Assembly: GCA_036389695.1 (NCBI GenBank)
Contig: DASVWG010000547.1
Span: forward strand, 1-53,212
Origin: JALZHR01 sp036389695
GTDB lineage: Bacteria; Acidobacteriota; Blastocatellia; Pyrinomonadales; Pyrinomonadaceae
Length of the DNA: 53,212 bases
Reading direction: 5' to 3'
The notes under the pieces are model-generated. The model worked only from the letters and a program-made list of their open reading frames with translations. It had not been told where the DNA came from and did not search any database. The position numbers were made by a program, and so were the translations under genes. Positions 42,481 to 51,211 of this stretch are shown one piece after another (within the stretch, counting starts at the first letter, position 1; every line of letters starts with the position of its first letter).

Positions 42481-42987
42481 CTTAAACGGCATCGGCGGCG
42501 GTTCTTCGCCTTCTTTCGGCGGCTCGCGCGGGATGCTCTTAAAAATGCCGATGATGCGGTCGTGCATCGCTTTGGCGTCTTTGTCGTCTGGATTCAGTTT
42601 CAAGCCTTTGCGAAAATCGCCTAAAGCCGCGCGGTATTGCGCCGCTTCGGTCAGGGCGAAAGCGCGCGTGAAATAAGCTCCGGCGAGCTTCGCTTTCGCT
42701 TTCGCGTCCGACTGCCGCGCGTTGTAATCCTTTTCGGCTTTTTCGATGGCGGCGGTCATTTCCGAAACGTCAATCGGCTTTGCCATCGGGCTTTCGGTCT
42801 GCGTTCGCGGCGCGTTTGCCGGCGACGAATTATTCGCCACTTGCAGCTTGTCCGACGAATGGCTCGAAGTAACGAGCGAATTCGCGTTTCGCCCGTTGGC
42901 GTTATTCGCGTTCTCCGGCGGAATCCGGTTTGGATTGCAAGCCGCCAGAGCGAAAGCCGCAAATCCGATAGCCAATGCTTTTTTCAT
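42469..42987 (-). CDS. TPR-type lipoprotein
   Basis: 172 residues. Lipoprotein signal with lipobox ALAAC (Cys17), then an Asn/Ser-rich linker to about residue 65. A helical region follows with TPR-like features (AKLAGAYFTRAFALTEAAQYRAALGDFRKGLKLNPDDKDA-type segment, about 104-143). C-terminal Pro/Glu tail. The last four residues and the stop are repeat-derived. It starts one base after the dikinase-like gene ends, so it is the last gene of that operon. A protein-binding role in the periplasm is likely. Confidence 0.8.
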   Translation of the reverse strand: MKKALAIGFAAFALAACNPNRIPPENANNANGRNANSLVTSSHSSDKLQVANNSSPANAPRTQTESPMAKPIDVSEMTAAIEKAEKDYNARQSDAKAKAKLAGAYFTRAFALTEAAQYRAALGDFRKGLKLNPDDKDAKAMHDRIIGIFKSIPREPPKEGEEPPPMPFKKGS

Positions 42988-42988
42988 A

Positions 42989-44935
42989 TTATTTTTTATC
43001 GATAAACGGACGCGCCTGCACGATATAAAGCTGATTTTTGATAAAGCCGTATTCGATGTCCTGCTCTTTTTTGCCGCCGAAAATGCGTTTGATGTCCAGC
43101 GCCGTTTTCGCCAGCTTTCTCGCCTGAGCGTCGGTCAAAACCCGTTTCGATGCTTTATCGGCGCACAAATCGAGGGTCTGCTTTAAGCCGCCGCTTTCGT
43201 CGAAAGTAAAGGCGTTTTCCTGCTGCGAAAAAGTCATCAGAATAACCGAGTTCGATTTCGGATTAAACAGAATCTGTTCGGGAATGCCTTTATTGTCGGG
43301 AATCGGCGAGTTGTGACCGCAGACGACGCTGATATAAATCGCGTTTTTGTTTTCCTCGTCAAACGGGTCTTTGGTAATCATCACGCCGCCTTTGTCCATA
43401 TTGACGCCGACTTGTATCAGCGCCGACATATAAACGTCCGTCTGGCTGACGTAATTTCGCACGCGCGCTTCGTAAGCTTCAAATTTCCAGAGCGAAGCCC
43501 AGACTTTTTTGACGGCTTCGATAAGCTTGTCTTCTTCGACGACGTTCGCGACGCTCGAATAAAGTCCCGCGCCGGAAAAATTCGGCAAATCTTCCGAATT
43601 TGAAGAGCTGCGCACGAAAACCGCTTTTCCGCCGAGCTGCGCGTTCCATCTTTCGATAATCTGCCGCCGCAAATCCTCGTCGAATTTCCCGCTTTGAATC
43701 TGCGCGCGCAGCTCTTCGAGCTTCTGACGGCGAATGCGCGGGTTGTGAACGAAATCGTTGTCGTCAATCAATTGTTCGACGATTTTGTCGATGCCGTTTT
43801 CCTTGATAAATTTGTCATACCAGTAGAAAGGCACGGTAAAACCGTCGGGCACGATAAAACCCGTCGCTTTCGCGTTCATTAGCTCGCCGAGATTCGCCGA
43901 TTTCGAGCCGTAGATGATGCTGTCTTTTTTTCGCATCTCGCCGAGCGGCGTTAATTTTTGCACGGTTAAATCCGCGGGCGGAATCTGCAGGTCGGGCGAC
44001 TTCGGCGGCGGCGGACAATTTTTGCAGTCAGCGAGTCGTTTTAAATTGTAATCGGTCAGATTCGCGTCCAGTTCAGCCCACCACGTATCGTATTCCTTAA
44101 ACAGCTTGTCGGCGTCTTTGATATAAACGTTCGGAATATTCCAGCCTTTCGCCAGAATGTTGACGTGCGACAGCGGCGTCGAAGGCTTGGCGACGATAAT
44201 TCCGCGCACGGGCGGCAGATTTAAAGGCAGTTCCTTTAAAACCAGAATTTCGTTATCGCCGATTTCCACCGTGTCGTCGAGCTTGTCGATAATGTGAATG
44301 CGCCCGATTGCCTTGCCCGTATTCAGCGCGAGATATTCCTGATTTTTGGCAATATCGCTTTGCAAAACGCGCTTGATGCCCAATTCAGCCGACGCGTCTT
44401 CCTGCCGGATCGAGTTCGGTTTGTAGAAAACTTCCTGAAAAAAAGTTTTGTTGATAACGCTGTTCGCTAATCTGATATGCTCGGCGTTCGCCAGATCGCC
44501 TTCCCAAAGCTCCCACGTAAATTTTTCGACCGGCTTTTGCCAGGCGATGGTGCCGACGATAAAGCGCCGGTTTTCGTCGATGTAAATCGGCTTGAAAACG
44601 TCTTCGCCGCGCGCGACCAGATAGCTTGCCAGCAGAAAATCCTTGTGAAAACGAAAACGCTGCGAGTTGACGTAATAAATTTTGTTTTTATTTTTACGGT
44701 CGATAATAAACATCGCGTGCGGCAGCGCGAACGGCGTATTCTGATGATAAACGCGCGCGACCGAATCAAAATCAGCCTGCGTTTTGATGATATTTAAAGC
44801 GCGTTTCAAGCTGTCCGGCTTTTTCGACATCGCGCCGCGAGGCTCGCGCGTCGGCGAAGGCTTGCGCGCCATCTGCCCGAAAGCGCTTCCCGCGAAAAGC
44901 GAAATCAATAGTAAGATAAAGGTCAGTTTTCTCAT
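42989..44935 (-). CDS. exported PEP-synthase/glucan-dikinase-like protein
   Basis: 648 residues. N-terminal signal peptide (about 1-21, SAFGQ cleavage). Residues 40-200 have no recognised family. A phosphohistidine swivelling domain (about 225-275) contains His257 in STPLSHVNILA. Then comes an ATP-grasp PPDK-N domain (about 335-648) with YGSKSANLGELM, VFVRSSSNSEDLPNFSGAGLYSS, and IEYGFIKNQLYIVQARPF. The order phosphohistidine domain then ATP-binding domain is that of alpha-glucan water dikinases and not of PEP synthase. There is no PEP/pyruvate barrel. An exported ATP-dependent dikinase would be surprising because ATP is not available outside the cytoplasm. ATG overlaps the carbonic anhydrase stop. 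Confidence 0.82.
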   Translation of the reverse strand: MRKLTFILLLISLFAGSAFGQMARKPSPTREPRGAMSKKPDSLKRALNIIKTQADFDSVARVYHQNTPFALPHAMFIIDRKNKNKIYYVNSQRFRFHKDFLLASYLVARGEDVFKPIYIDENRRFIVGTIAWQKPVEKFTWELWEGDLANAEHIRLANSVINKTFFQEVFYKPNSIRQEDASAELGIKRVLQSDIAKNQEYLALNTGKAIGRIHIIDKLDDTVEIGDNEILVLKELPLNLPPVRGIIVAKPSTPLSHVNILAKGWNIPNVYIKDADKLFKEYDTWWAELDANLTDYNLKRLADCKNCPPPPKSPDLQIPPADLTVQKLTPLGEMRKKDSIIYGSKSANLGELMNAKATGFIVPDGFTVPFYWYDKFIKENGIDKIVEQLIDDNDFVHNPRIRRQKLEELRAQIQSGKFDEDLRRQIIERWNAQLGGKAVFVRSSSNSEDLPNFSGAGLYSSVANVVEEDKLIEAVKKVWASLWKFEAYEARVRNYVSQTDVYMSALIQVGVNMDKGGVMITKDPFDEENKNAIYISVVCGHNSPIPDNKGIPEQILFNPKSNSVILMTFSQQENAFTFDESGGLKQTLDLCADKASKRVLTDAQARKLAKTALDIKRIFGGKKEQDIEYGFIKNQLYIVQARPFIDKK

Positions 44936-45594
44936 TTTCCGGCTCCAGTTTTTTTCCGTCTCGTCAAAGATTTTTCTCTCAAGTCAGCCAAATCTTCAAA
45001 GCTTTCAATCGACACGTTCATGTCCTGAAAAATTCCTTCGGCGAGACGATAAATCCAGCCGTGAATCGCGACCGGCTGTTCCTTCATCCAGGCGTCCTGC
45101 ACAATCGTCGTTTCGGCGACGTTCATCACCTGCTCGATGACGTTCAGCTCGCACAATAAATCGAGTCTTTCGTGGTCGTCCGAAGCGGCGTCCAACACCT
45201 CTTTGAAATCCTTGGCGATGTCCTGTATGTGCCGCAGCCAGTTGTCAATCAAACCGAGACGCGCGTTTTGAAACGCCGCCAAAACGCCGCCGCAGTTGTA
45301 ATGACCGCAGACGATAATATGCTTGACCTTCAAGGCTTCGACGGCAAACTGCATCACCGAAAGACAATTCATATCGGTATGCACGACCAGATTGGCGATG
45401 TTTCGATGCACGAAAAGCTCGCCCGGCAAAAGCCCGATGCTGACCGCCGGCGTGATGCGGCTGTCCGAACAGCCAATCCAGAGATATTGCGGACTTTGCA
45501 GCTCGGCGAGATTTTTGAAGAAATCCGGGTCGCCTTCCGTTATCTGCCGCGCCCATTTTTTATTGTCGTCTAAAAGATGTTTTAGCTTGCTCAC
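44932..45594 (-). CDS. can: beta-carbonic anhydrase
   Basis: 220 residues. Zinc ligands Cys42, Asp44 region (CSDSR), His98 and Cys101 in CGHYNCGGV, plus HRNIAN. Typical cytoplasmic beta class enzyme converting CO2 and bicarbonate. The ATGA overlap with the dikinase-like gene means tight coupling. It lies 17 bp after the glycosyltransferase gene, so these three form one operon. Confidence 0.95.
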   Translation of the reverse strand: MSKLKHLLDDNKKWARQITEGDPDFFKNLAELQSPQYLWIGCSDSRITPAVSIGLLPGELFVHRNIANLVVHTDMNCLSVMQFAVEALKVKHIIVCGHYNCGGVLAAFQNARLGLIDNWLRHIQDIAKDFKEVLDAASDDHERLDLLCELNVIEQVMNVAETTIVQDAWMKEQPVAIHGWIYRLAEGIFQDMNVSIESFEDLADLREKSLTRRKKTGAGK

Positions 45595-45611
45595 AATTTT
45601 TTAAAAGAAAT

Positions 45612-46874
45612 TTATTTTAGCATTTCTTCAATCGCGTCACACGCCGTCCCGGTGCCGCGCTCCGCATCTACGATGCGTTTTGCTTCCAGCGCGTTTGATT
45701 TATAGCTCAAATCCGAAAGTAATTTTCGCAATTCGACTGCCGCATTTTGCGCCGTGTATTTATCGCGCGAAATCACGCGCGCCGCGCCGATTCGCTCGCA
45801 GCGCGCCGCATTGTCGGGCTGGTCGTGCGAGTAAGGCATAAAAAGATGCGGAACTCCGGCGCGCAAAACCTGCGCGGTCGTGCCGACGCCGCCCTGATGC
45901 ACGACGCAAGCCGCCTTCGGAAAAACCATCGAATAAGGCGCGTAATCAAAGGCGACGATTGTTTCGTCCAGAGTCGTTTTCGGCGGCTCGTTAAAAATGC
46001 CGTAAAGCAAAACCGCGCGCCGTTTTAAAACGCGCGCCGCTTCCGCGCTCTGCTCAAAAAAATCGCGCGCGTCCATCACCGCCGCCGAACCCAAAGTAAA
46101 AACAATCGGAGATTCGCCCGCATCGAGAAATTCCTGTAAGCCCGCAGGCATTTTCCCCAAATCGCTCTGCCCGTCGTAAAAACAAAAACCGCACTGCAAA
46201 GTCGGCGAATGCCAATCCGGCTGCGGCTTTCCCAAAACTTTCGAGAACAAAGCCAGATGCAGCAAATTGGAAAATTTTTCTTCAAAAACCGGGTCGTGAT
46301 TTTCGTTAAGCCCAAGCTCGCGGCGAAACTTTCGATAATCGCCGAGCCAAGTTTTTACAAGGCGTCGTATAAATCCATACATCACGCCGTAAAATGTGCT
46401 GCCGAGAAAACGAAAATGTTTCAGCCACTGCGCCGTCGGCGGCACGAACGGGTCGTAAGCGGACAGAAAAGAAGCCGGCGCGAGGCTCGTCGTCACCCAT
46501 CTGATGCCGGTTTTTTCGGAGACGGATTTGGCGGCAAAAACGACTTCGCCCGTGACGAATAAATCCGCGCCTTTGACCGCTTCGCTCAAGTCGTCATACA
46601 TCGGGCGCACGTTCGGCAAAAGAATTTCCTTCAGCAGCATCTCCGTTCCGGTTTTCGCGTCCATCACGCGGCGGGCAAGCTCGCGGTCGTCCTCCGGACT
46701 GAGGTTCGGACGCATCGGGAAAAACTCGAAGCCGAGCGCGTCGATTTTTTCGCGGTAAACTTCCAGAGTGTTGACGACGATTTCGTGCCCGCGCCGCCGA
46801 AGCTCGATTGCCAGCGCCAGCATCGGGTGCAAATCGCCGAGCGAGCCGAAAGTTGCCAAAACTATTCTTGCCAT
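45612..46874 (-). CDS. GT1-family glycosyltransferase (UGT/sterol glucosyltransferase-like)
   Basis: 420 residues from the ATG at 46874; the open frame reaches 46949 but that part is tandem repeat. N-terminal Rossmann IVLATFGSLGDLHPMLALAIELRRRGHEI. The C-terminal donor-binding motif is HQGGVGTTAQVLRAGVPHLFMPYSHDQPDNA, as in UDP- or dTDP-sugar transferases acting on lipids, sterols and macrolides. It should add a sugar to a small lipophilic acceptor in the cytoplasm. First gene of the operon with carbonic anhydrase, the dikinase-like protein and the TPR lipoprotein. Confidence 0.9.
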   Translation of the reverse strand: MARIVLATFGSLGDLHPMLALAIELRRRGHEIVVNTLEVYREKIDALGFEFFPMRPNLSPEDDRELARRVMDAKTGTEMLLKEILLPNVRPMYDDLSEAVKGADLFVTGEVVFAAKSVSEKTGIRWVTTSLAPASFLSAYDPFVPPTAQWLKHFRFLGSTFYGVMYGFIRRLVKTWLGDYRKFRRELGLNENHDPVFEEKFSNLLHLALFSKVLGKPQPDWHSPTLQCGFCFYDGQSDLGKMPAGLQEFLDAGESPIVFTLGSAAVMDARDFFEQSAEAARVLKRRAVLLYGIFNEPPKTTLDETIVAFDYAPYSMVFPKAACVVHQGGVGTTAQVLRAGVPHLFMPYSHDQPDNAARCERIGAARVISRDKYTAQNAAVELRKLLSDLSYKSNALEAKRIVDAERGTGTACDAIEEMLK

Positions 46875-46896
46875 ATTTTTTTGCGGCGCGGAAGCT

Positions 46897-47010
46897 GAGA
46901 GACGCGGCGACACGGAGACGCCGGGACGCGGAGAGCTTTGGTTTTCCATTCTAAGTTTAAAATTAGCAAGCTATCTCCGCGTCACGGTCTCAACGCGTCT
47001 CCGCGTCTTC
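46897..47010. repeat. tandem-arm hairpin (GAGACGCGG type)
   Basis: The left arm 46899-46935 has GAGACGCGGCGACACGG units, and the right arm 46971-47009 has TCTCCGCGTC units. It is the same unit family as the outer arms at 6121-6285. The right arm encodes the C-terminal residues and stop codon of the small membrane protein. Confidence 0.88.
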
Positions 47011-47211
47011 TTTTTCCGCTTCCTCTTTTTCCCTTTCCGCTTCTCTCGCGTTCATCCTGTCTCTTATCTGAAAACGCACGCTCAGGAAAAAGCAGACCGC
47101 GCCGAAAACCGCCGTGACGAAGGTTGCGTCCAGGTTTCCGCGCCACAAAAAAAACGCGGCGACTCCGGCTAGAATCACCGCTAATATTTGAAAAAGTCTC
47201 TCCATCGTCAT
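46990..47211 (-). CDS. small membrane protein, two helices
   Basis: 73 residues. Two membrane helices (about 5-22 and 29-46), then a highly charged Glu/Arg/Lys tail. No family recognised. Its ATG overlaps the stop of the DUF4349 gene (ATGA), so it is translationally coupled. The end (EDAETR) comes from a hairpin arm, so the natural end may be shorter. Confidence 0.7.
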   Translation of the reverse strand: MTMERLFQILAVILAGVAAFFLWRGNLDATFVTAVFGAVCFFLSVRFQIRDRMNAREAEREKEEAEKEDAETR

Positions 47212-48200
47212 TCGCTTTTAATTTCTTCGCGCGCAATTTCGTTCGCCTGTTTTTGCCGGCGCTGCCGCTTTAAGAAATATCTTATAACGAGCGCGAGCGG
47301 CAAAACAACTACCAGCAGAAACGGCAAAATCGCAATCACAAACGTCACCAGACCGAGAATAAAACTGAGCGCCGAATCGAAGCCTCTGCCGAAAGCCTGC
47401 GCGAGCTGCGCGGAAAAACCCGTAGAGTTGACCGAAAGAGCGGTCGGCGTCTGCAAACGGATTTTGATGGTCGAAAGGCTCGATTGATTTTCCAGAAAAC
47501 GCTTTCTGCCTTCGACCTTTTCAATTTCGGCGCGAACCTGCGCGAGCTGGCGCTGAACGTTCAGCGCGTCTTCGACCATTTTCGCCTGTTTCATTATTTC
47601 GAGAAACTGCTGTTCGAGCGCTTTTTCGGTTTTCAGGCGCGCTTCGATGTCGATAAATTCTTCGGTCACGTCTTCGCCCCTGACGTTTTCCAGAATCACG
47701 CGGCTGGCGGTTTTGCGGATTTCGTCGAGCGTTTCGTTAAATTTCGCCGCCGGAACGCGCACGGTCATCGTCACGATGTCGCGCGTCGCCGCTCGCGCGT
47801 CGCTGGTGCTTTGCTGCGATTCGACGACGAAACCGCCTTTGCTTTCGGCAATCGCGGTAATTTTCGTCATCGCGTCTTCGGGCGAATTCGATTCGAGATT
47901 CAAATCGCCGTTGCGGATAATTTTTCGCTCAATCCGGACGGGCTGATTCTGGCTGTTTTCGGCTTGATTGAGCGAAATCTGCTGAGTCAGCGGCTGTTCT
48001 TCGTATCCGCCGCCACCGCCGCCGTTGCGGTTTCCGCTGACGCGTTCGGTGCTTACCATTTGACTGTCTGTCTTGAACACTGTCGCCGTATTGGCATTGG
48101 AATTATAAACTCTTTCAGTGGTTCCCGGATTACTATCGGTTGCAGTGCAGGCAGCTGAAAACGCAAAGAACAAAACGGCGATAAATCTGGCTTTTTCCAT
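47208..48200 (-). CDS. DUF4349 lipoprotein
   Basis: 330 residues from the ATG at 48200, with AGGAGA (48206-48211) at good spacing; a start ten codons earlier is less likely. Lipobox SAAC (Cys18). Gly-rich linker at about 60-70. The DUF4349 domain holds RKIIRNGDLNLES, FVVESQQS, VRVPAAKFNETLDEIRK, GEDVTEEFIDIEARLKTEKALE, a long coiled coil (about 200-250) and a C-terminal membrane helix (about 283-310). A short cytoplasmic basic tail follows. Function is unknown. Operon with the small membrane protein and perhaps DUF4126 upstream. Confidence 0.9.
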   Translation of the reverse strand: MEKARFIAVLFFAFSAACTATDSNPGTTERVYNSNANTATVFKTDSQMVSTERVSGNRNGGGGGGYEEQPLTQQISLNQAENSQNQPVRIERKIIRNGDLNLESNSPEDAMTKITAIAESKGGFVVESQQSTSDARAATRDIVTMTVRVPAAKFNETLDEIRKTASRVILENVRGEDVTEEFIDIEARLKTEKALEQQFLEIMKQAKMVEDALNVQRQLAQVRAEIEKVEGRKRFLENQSSLSTIKIRLQTPTALSVNSTGFSAQLAQAFGRGFDSALSFILGLVTFVIAILPFLLVVVLPLALVIRYFLKRQRRQKQANEIAREEIKSE

Positions 48201-48243
48201 AAATTTCTCCTGTCGAAAAGTTTCGAGCATAGAACGTTTTTAT

Positions 48244-48873
48244 TCAGATGCTCTTGCGCGCCGTTTCGCGAAAGCCGCGCCCCGAAAAAAGCGAGCGCGT
48301 CGCGCTCAGCATCCGGCGCACCGCGCGCAGGAATTTCGGCATCATCCAGAAGAAAATCAGCAGAAAAACGACGAGTACGACGGCGATGATAACCGGCGCG
48401 AAAACCGCGAGAATCGAGCCGATTATCGCAATGCCGTCTTCGATAAACGACAAAGCCCAGTTTGAAACCGGCTCGGGCGAAAGATTCGCCGTCGCGCGCA
48501 GCGCCGCTTTCGTGCCATGCGAAGAAAAAGCCAAGCCGCCGCCGAGCAGACAGGCAATCACCGAAACGGACGGGTCGAGATTATTCGTCGCCTCATAAGC
48601 GACAATCGCGCCCGCCGGAACGCGTATAAACGTGTGAATCACGTCCCAGACGCTGTCGACATAAGGAACTTTGTCGGCGACAAATTCGACCAGATACAAA
48701 AATCCGGCGATGCCGATAATCCACCAGTTGTCGAGAACTTCCAAACCGCCCGGCAGTTTCGTCGCGCCGAACCGCTGCAAAAGCCCCAAAACCGTTACGG
48801 TCGCGTACAGATTAATGCCCGAAGTCCACGCCGAACCGAGCGCGAGACTTAAAACCGAAAACCATTCGCCCAT
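48244..48873 (-). CDS. DUF4126 membrane protein
   Basis: 209 residues from the ATG at 48873 with AAGGAG (48881-48886) upstream. Several membrane helices; conserved motifs GSAWTSGINLYATVTVLGL, DKVPYVDSVWDVIHTFIRVPAG and GGGLAFSSHGTKAALRATAN fit DUF4126. The function is unknown; the family is widespread and inner-membrane. It lies 43 bp upstream of the DUF4349 gene on the same strand. Confidence 0.88.
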   Translation of the reverse strand: MGEWFSVLSLALGSAWTSGINLYATVTVLGLLQRFGATKLPGGLEVLDNWWIIGIAGFLYLVEFVADKVPYVDSVWDVIHTFIRVPAGAIVAYEATNNLDPSVSVIACLLGGGLAFSSHGTKAALRATANLSPEPVSNWALSFIEDGIAIIGSILAVFAPVIIAVVLVVFLLIFFWMMPKFLRAVRRMLSATRSLFSGRGFRETARKSI

Positions 48874-48898
48874 TGTTTTTCTCCTTGAAAGACATTCT

Positions 48899-49083
48899 GC
48901 CACGAAAGAACACGAACAGAAAGAAATTTAGCCACAGAGGGCACAGAGAGAAATGGAGAAATTAACAGGGATGAAGGAGATGTACAGGGATATTTAATAT
49001 AAAAATCATCTTTATTATCCCTGTCTATCCCTTCATCCCTGTTAATTCTTGTTTCGTGCTTTTTCGTGTTCGTTCGTAGCTAA
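48899..49083. repeat. nested tandem-arm hairpin
   Basis: Outer GCCACGAAAGAACACGAACA (48899) pairs with GTTCGTTCGTAGC (to 49080), and inner ATTAACAGGGATGAAGGAGA (about 48961-48991) pairs with ATCCCTGTCTATCCCTTCAT (about 49017-49046). A CACAGAGGGCACAGAGAG unit lies between. It lies between the DUF4126 and amine oxidase genes. Confidence 0.9.
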
Positions 49084-49087
49084 TAAT

Positions 49088-51070
49088 CTAGCGCGGCACG
49101 TCCAAGCCGGGATTGCGGCTGAAAAATCCGCCCGGAATCATTTTAAAACCGACGTGCGTCACCGGCATTACAGCCCATTCTTCGGGGCGCGGAATGTGCG
49201 TCACGCCGAGCGTATACCAGACGACGACGTCAGTGTTTTCCAAAACTTCGTCGTCGGCGACAAACTGCGGCAAGCCGTCGCCGCCGCGGCTTTGATTCGG
49301 GTAAACACCGGCGGCATATAGTTCCGCAGCGTTGTAACGCGTCGCCCAGAAATGATTGTTGATAAACTGCGCGCGTTTTCTGACCAGAGCTTCGGGCGCG
49401 ATATAAGGCAGCGAATTTGCGCCGGGAACTAAAATAAAGCTCGTATTGTGTCCGAGCGAATTTTTCACCGAAGGGTTCACAACTGCCCAGACGCGCGCCG
49501 ACTGCATATCCATTTTTCGCTGCGCCTGCGTCTCTTTTTTGAAAACGCTCTCGCGCATCACAAAGCCGTTTAAATACGGATTATCCGCGCCCGACGCCAT
49601 CGCGCTCGTGTTCATTTCGGTGACGGAATTATTCGCGCCGTCAACGTCGAAATCCAGTCGGAAATTGAAAAAATGCTGGTGATGCGGCGCGACGATGTTT
49701 TCGGCGACCAGATGACCGCTTGTGCCGTCCGACATCATTTCGTGATTTTCGTCGGCGCGTTTTTCCCTGACGCCTTTCGCCAGCATAATGCCGGTCAGCG
49801 CCAAATCGACTTCGAGCGAGCCGTCCTGTTTGAAAACGTAATTGACGGCGTAATCGTAATTGCCGATGGTGGCGACGAAAAAAATCACCAATTCGCGGGA
49901 GCGGCGCGTTTCGTTTTTGCCCGAAACGCTGTCGTAATGTTTCCACAAAATCCCGCCGTCGCGCTCGTAAATCGCGACCGCTTTCGGCAGAACGTAAGGC
50001 TTGCCGAAATCATCGACGAAAGTCGCGTCGATAAGCCGCGCGTTTTCCGGCGCGTCGAGCTTCGGCTCCAGCGGGCTTGCCAATCGTCCGACGCTGTATT
50101 CGCCGACGTCAAACGCCGCGCGCCAGCGCCAGTTTTCCGACGGGTCGCCGTATGGCACGACCATTTCCGACAGCGACGCGCGATACAAAATCGGACGGGT
50201 TTTCCCTGCGTCGTCGTAGCCGATTGTGTGCAGAACCAAGCCTTCGCGCGGGTGCATCGTGTAGCGAAAACGCCATTTCTGCCAGCGCACTTCGTTTCCG
50301 GCGATTTTGTAGCTCGCGCCGCGCGGCTGCGTAATCAATAAAGGATTCGGCTTCGTGCGCAGTTTCCCGACTGATTTTTCGTCAAAATCCTGGCTCGTCG
50401 CTGAAATCGGAACGACGCCCGTATCGAGCACATCGACGACCGCGCGCGTGTTCATATTGACGATGGCGACGACGCCTTCAATCGGGCGTCCGTAATAATT
50501 TGCTGTGTCGCCTTTGAAATAAGAAAGCGCCCGCAGCAGTCTGCCCGAAACTCCGGACGGCGCTTGCCCGACCGCCCAGCCGTCGACCGCGACTTTTTCA
50601 AAATCCGTGATGCCGCGCTTGCGCATCGCTTCCTGCCAGCGCCGGTCGGCTTTCACGATGCCCGGCAAATCTTCGTATTCCGAGAGGAAAACCAGCGGCT
50701 GAACGCCCGGAATCTCTTTCCACGACAGAATTTTTCCGGCGCGCAAATCGACCACTGCTTCAAAAGTTTTATTTTTCTCGCGGTCTAAAACAATCGCGAA
50801 AGCCTCACGGCGAAATTTCGCGCCCGTTTTGAAGCTCAAAACTTCCGTCTTCGGCGGCTCGTTTAAAACGACGGTGGAAAAAAGCGCGACTTTCGGAAAA
50901 GCGGGCGCGGCTTGCAGAATTTTGACGGCGCTCGTCAATTCGCCCGCGTCGAGCGGGTCAAGCGGATGCGTCGCAACGGCGGCAGCCTGCAAAACGAAAG
51001 CAAACAGCAAAAACAACAAAAGAACACTGGCTCGTAAACAAAAAAATTTCTGACGACTTTTATTCATCAT
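49088..51070 (-). CDS. exported copper amine oxidase
   Basis: 660 residues from the ATG at 51070; a TTG at 51079 with GGAGAA close by and the ATG at 51067 are alternatives. Signal peptide to about residue 33. The catalytic base Asp is in AAFDVGEYSVG (about 321), the TPQ precursor Tyr in the IGNYDY motif (about 405), the copper ligands His-Gln-His in APHHQHF (about 464-466) and the third His in GVTHIPRPEEWAVMP. It oxidises primary amines to aldehydes with release of ammonia and hydrogen peroxide, here outside the cytoplasm. The usual GCDCLG segment after the base is replaced by an unrelated stretch (LEPKLDAPENARLI), so substrate access may differ. Confidence 0.93.
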   Translation of the reverse strand: MMNKSRQKFFCLRASVLLLFLLFAFVLQAAAVATHPLDPLDAGELTSAVKILQAAPAFPKVALFSTVVLNEPPKTEVLSFKTGAKFRREAFAIVLDREKNKTFEAVVDLRAGKILSWKEIPGVQPLVFLSEYEDLPGIVKADRRWQEAMRKRGITDFEKVAVDGWAVGQAPSGVSGRLLRALSYFKGDTANYYGRPIEGVVAIVNMNTRAVVDVLDTGVVPISATSQDFDEKSVGKLRTKPNPLLITQPRGASYKIAGNEVRWQKWRFRYTMHPREGLVLHTIGYDDAGKTRPILYRASLSEMVVPYGDPSENWRWRAAFDVGEYSVGRLASPLEPKLDAPENARLIDATFVDDFGKPYVLPKAVAIYERDGGILWKHYDSVSGKNETRRSRELVIFFVATIGNYDYAVNYVFKQDGSLEVDLALTGIMLAKGVREKRADENHEMMSDGTSGHLVAENIVAPHHQHFFNFRLDFDVDGANNSVTEMNTSAMASGADNPYLNGFVMRESVFKKETQAQRKMDMQSARVWAVVNPSVKNSLGHNTSFILVPGANSLPYIAPEALVRKRAQFINNHFWATRYNAAELYAAGVYPNQSRGGDGLPQFVADDEVLENTDVVVWYTLGVTHIPRPEEWAVMPVTHVGFKMIPGGFFSRNPGLDVPR

Positions 51071-51099
51071 TCTTCGCAATAGTTCTCCGTAAAAAAATT

Positions 51100-51190
51100 A
51101 AAGTAGGCTTCGCGGCTTGCTGGACAGGAACAGGATAAATCAAATTTTCTATCCTGTATATCCTGTCTATCAAGCCGCGAAGCCTACTTT
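51100..51190. repeat. nested hairpin with perfect outer arms
   Basis: AAAGTAGGCTTCGCGGCTTG (51100-51119) and its reverse complement (51171-51190), 20 bp perfect. The inner arms GGACAGGAACAGGATA and TATCCTGTATATCCTGTC are of the ACAGGATA family. It lies between two minus-strand genes. Confidence 0.92.
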
Positions 51191-51211
51191 GAATTTCCCC
51201 ACCGAAAATTA

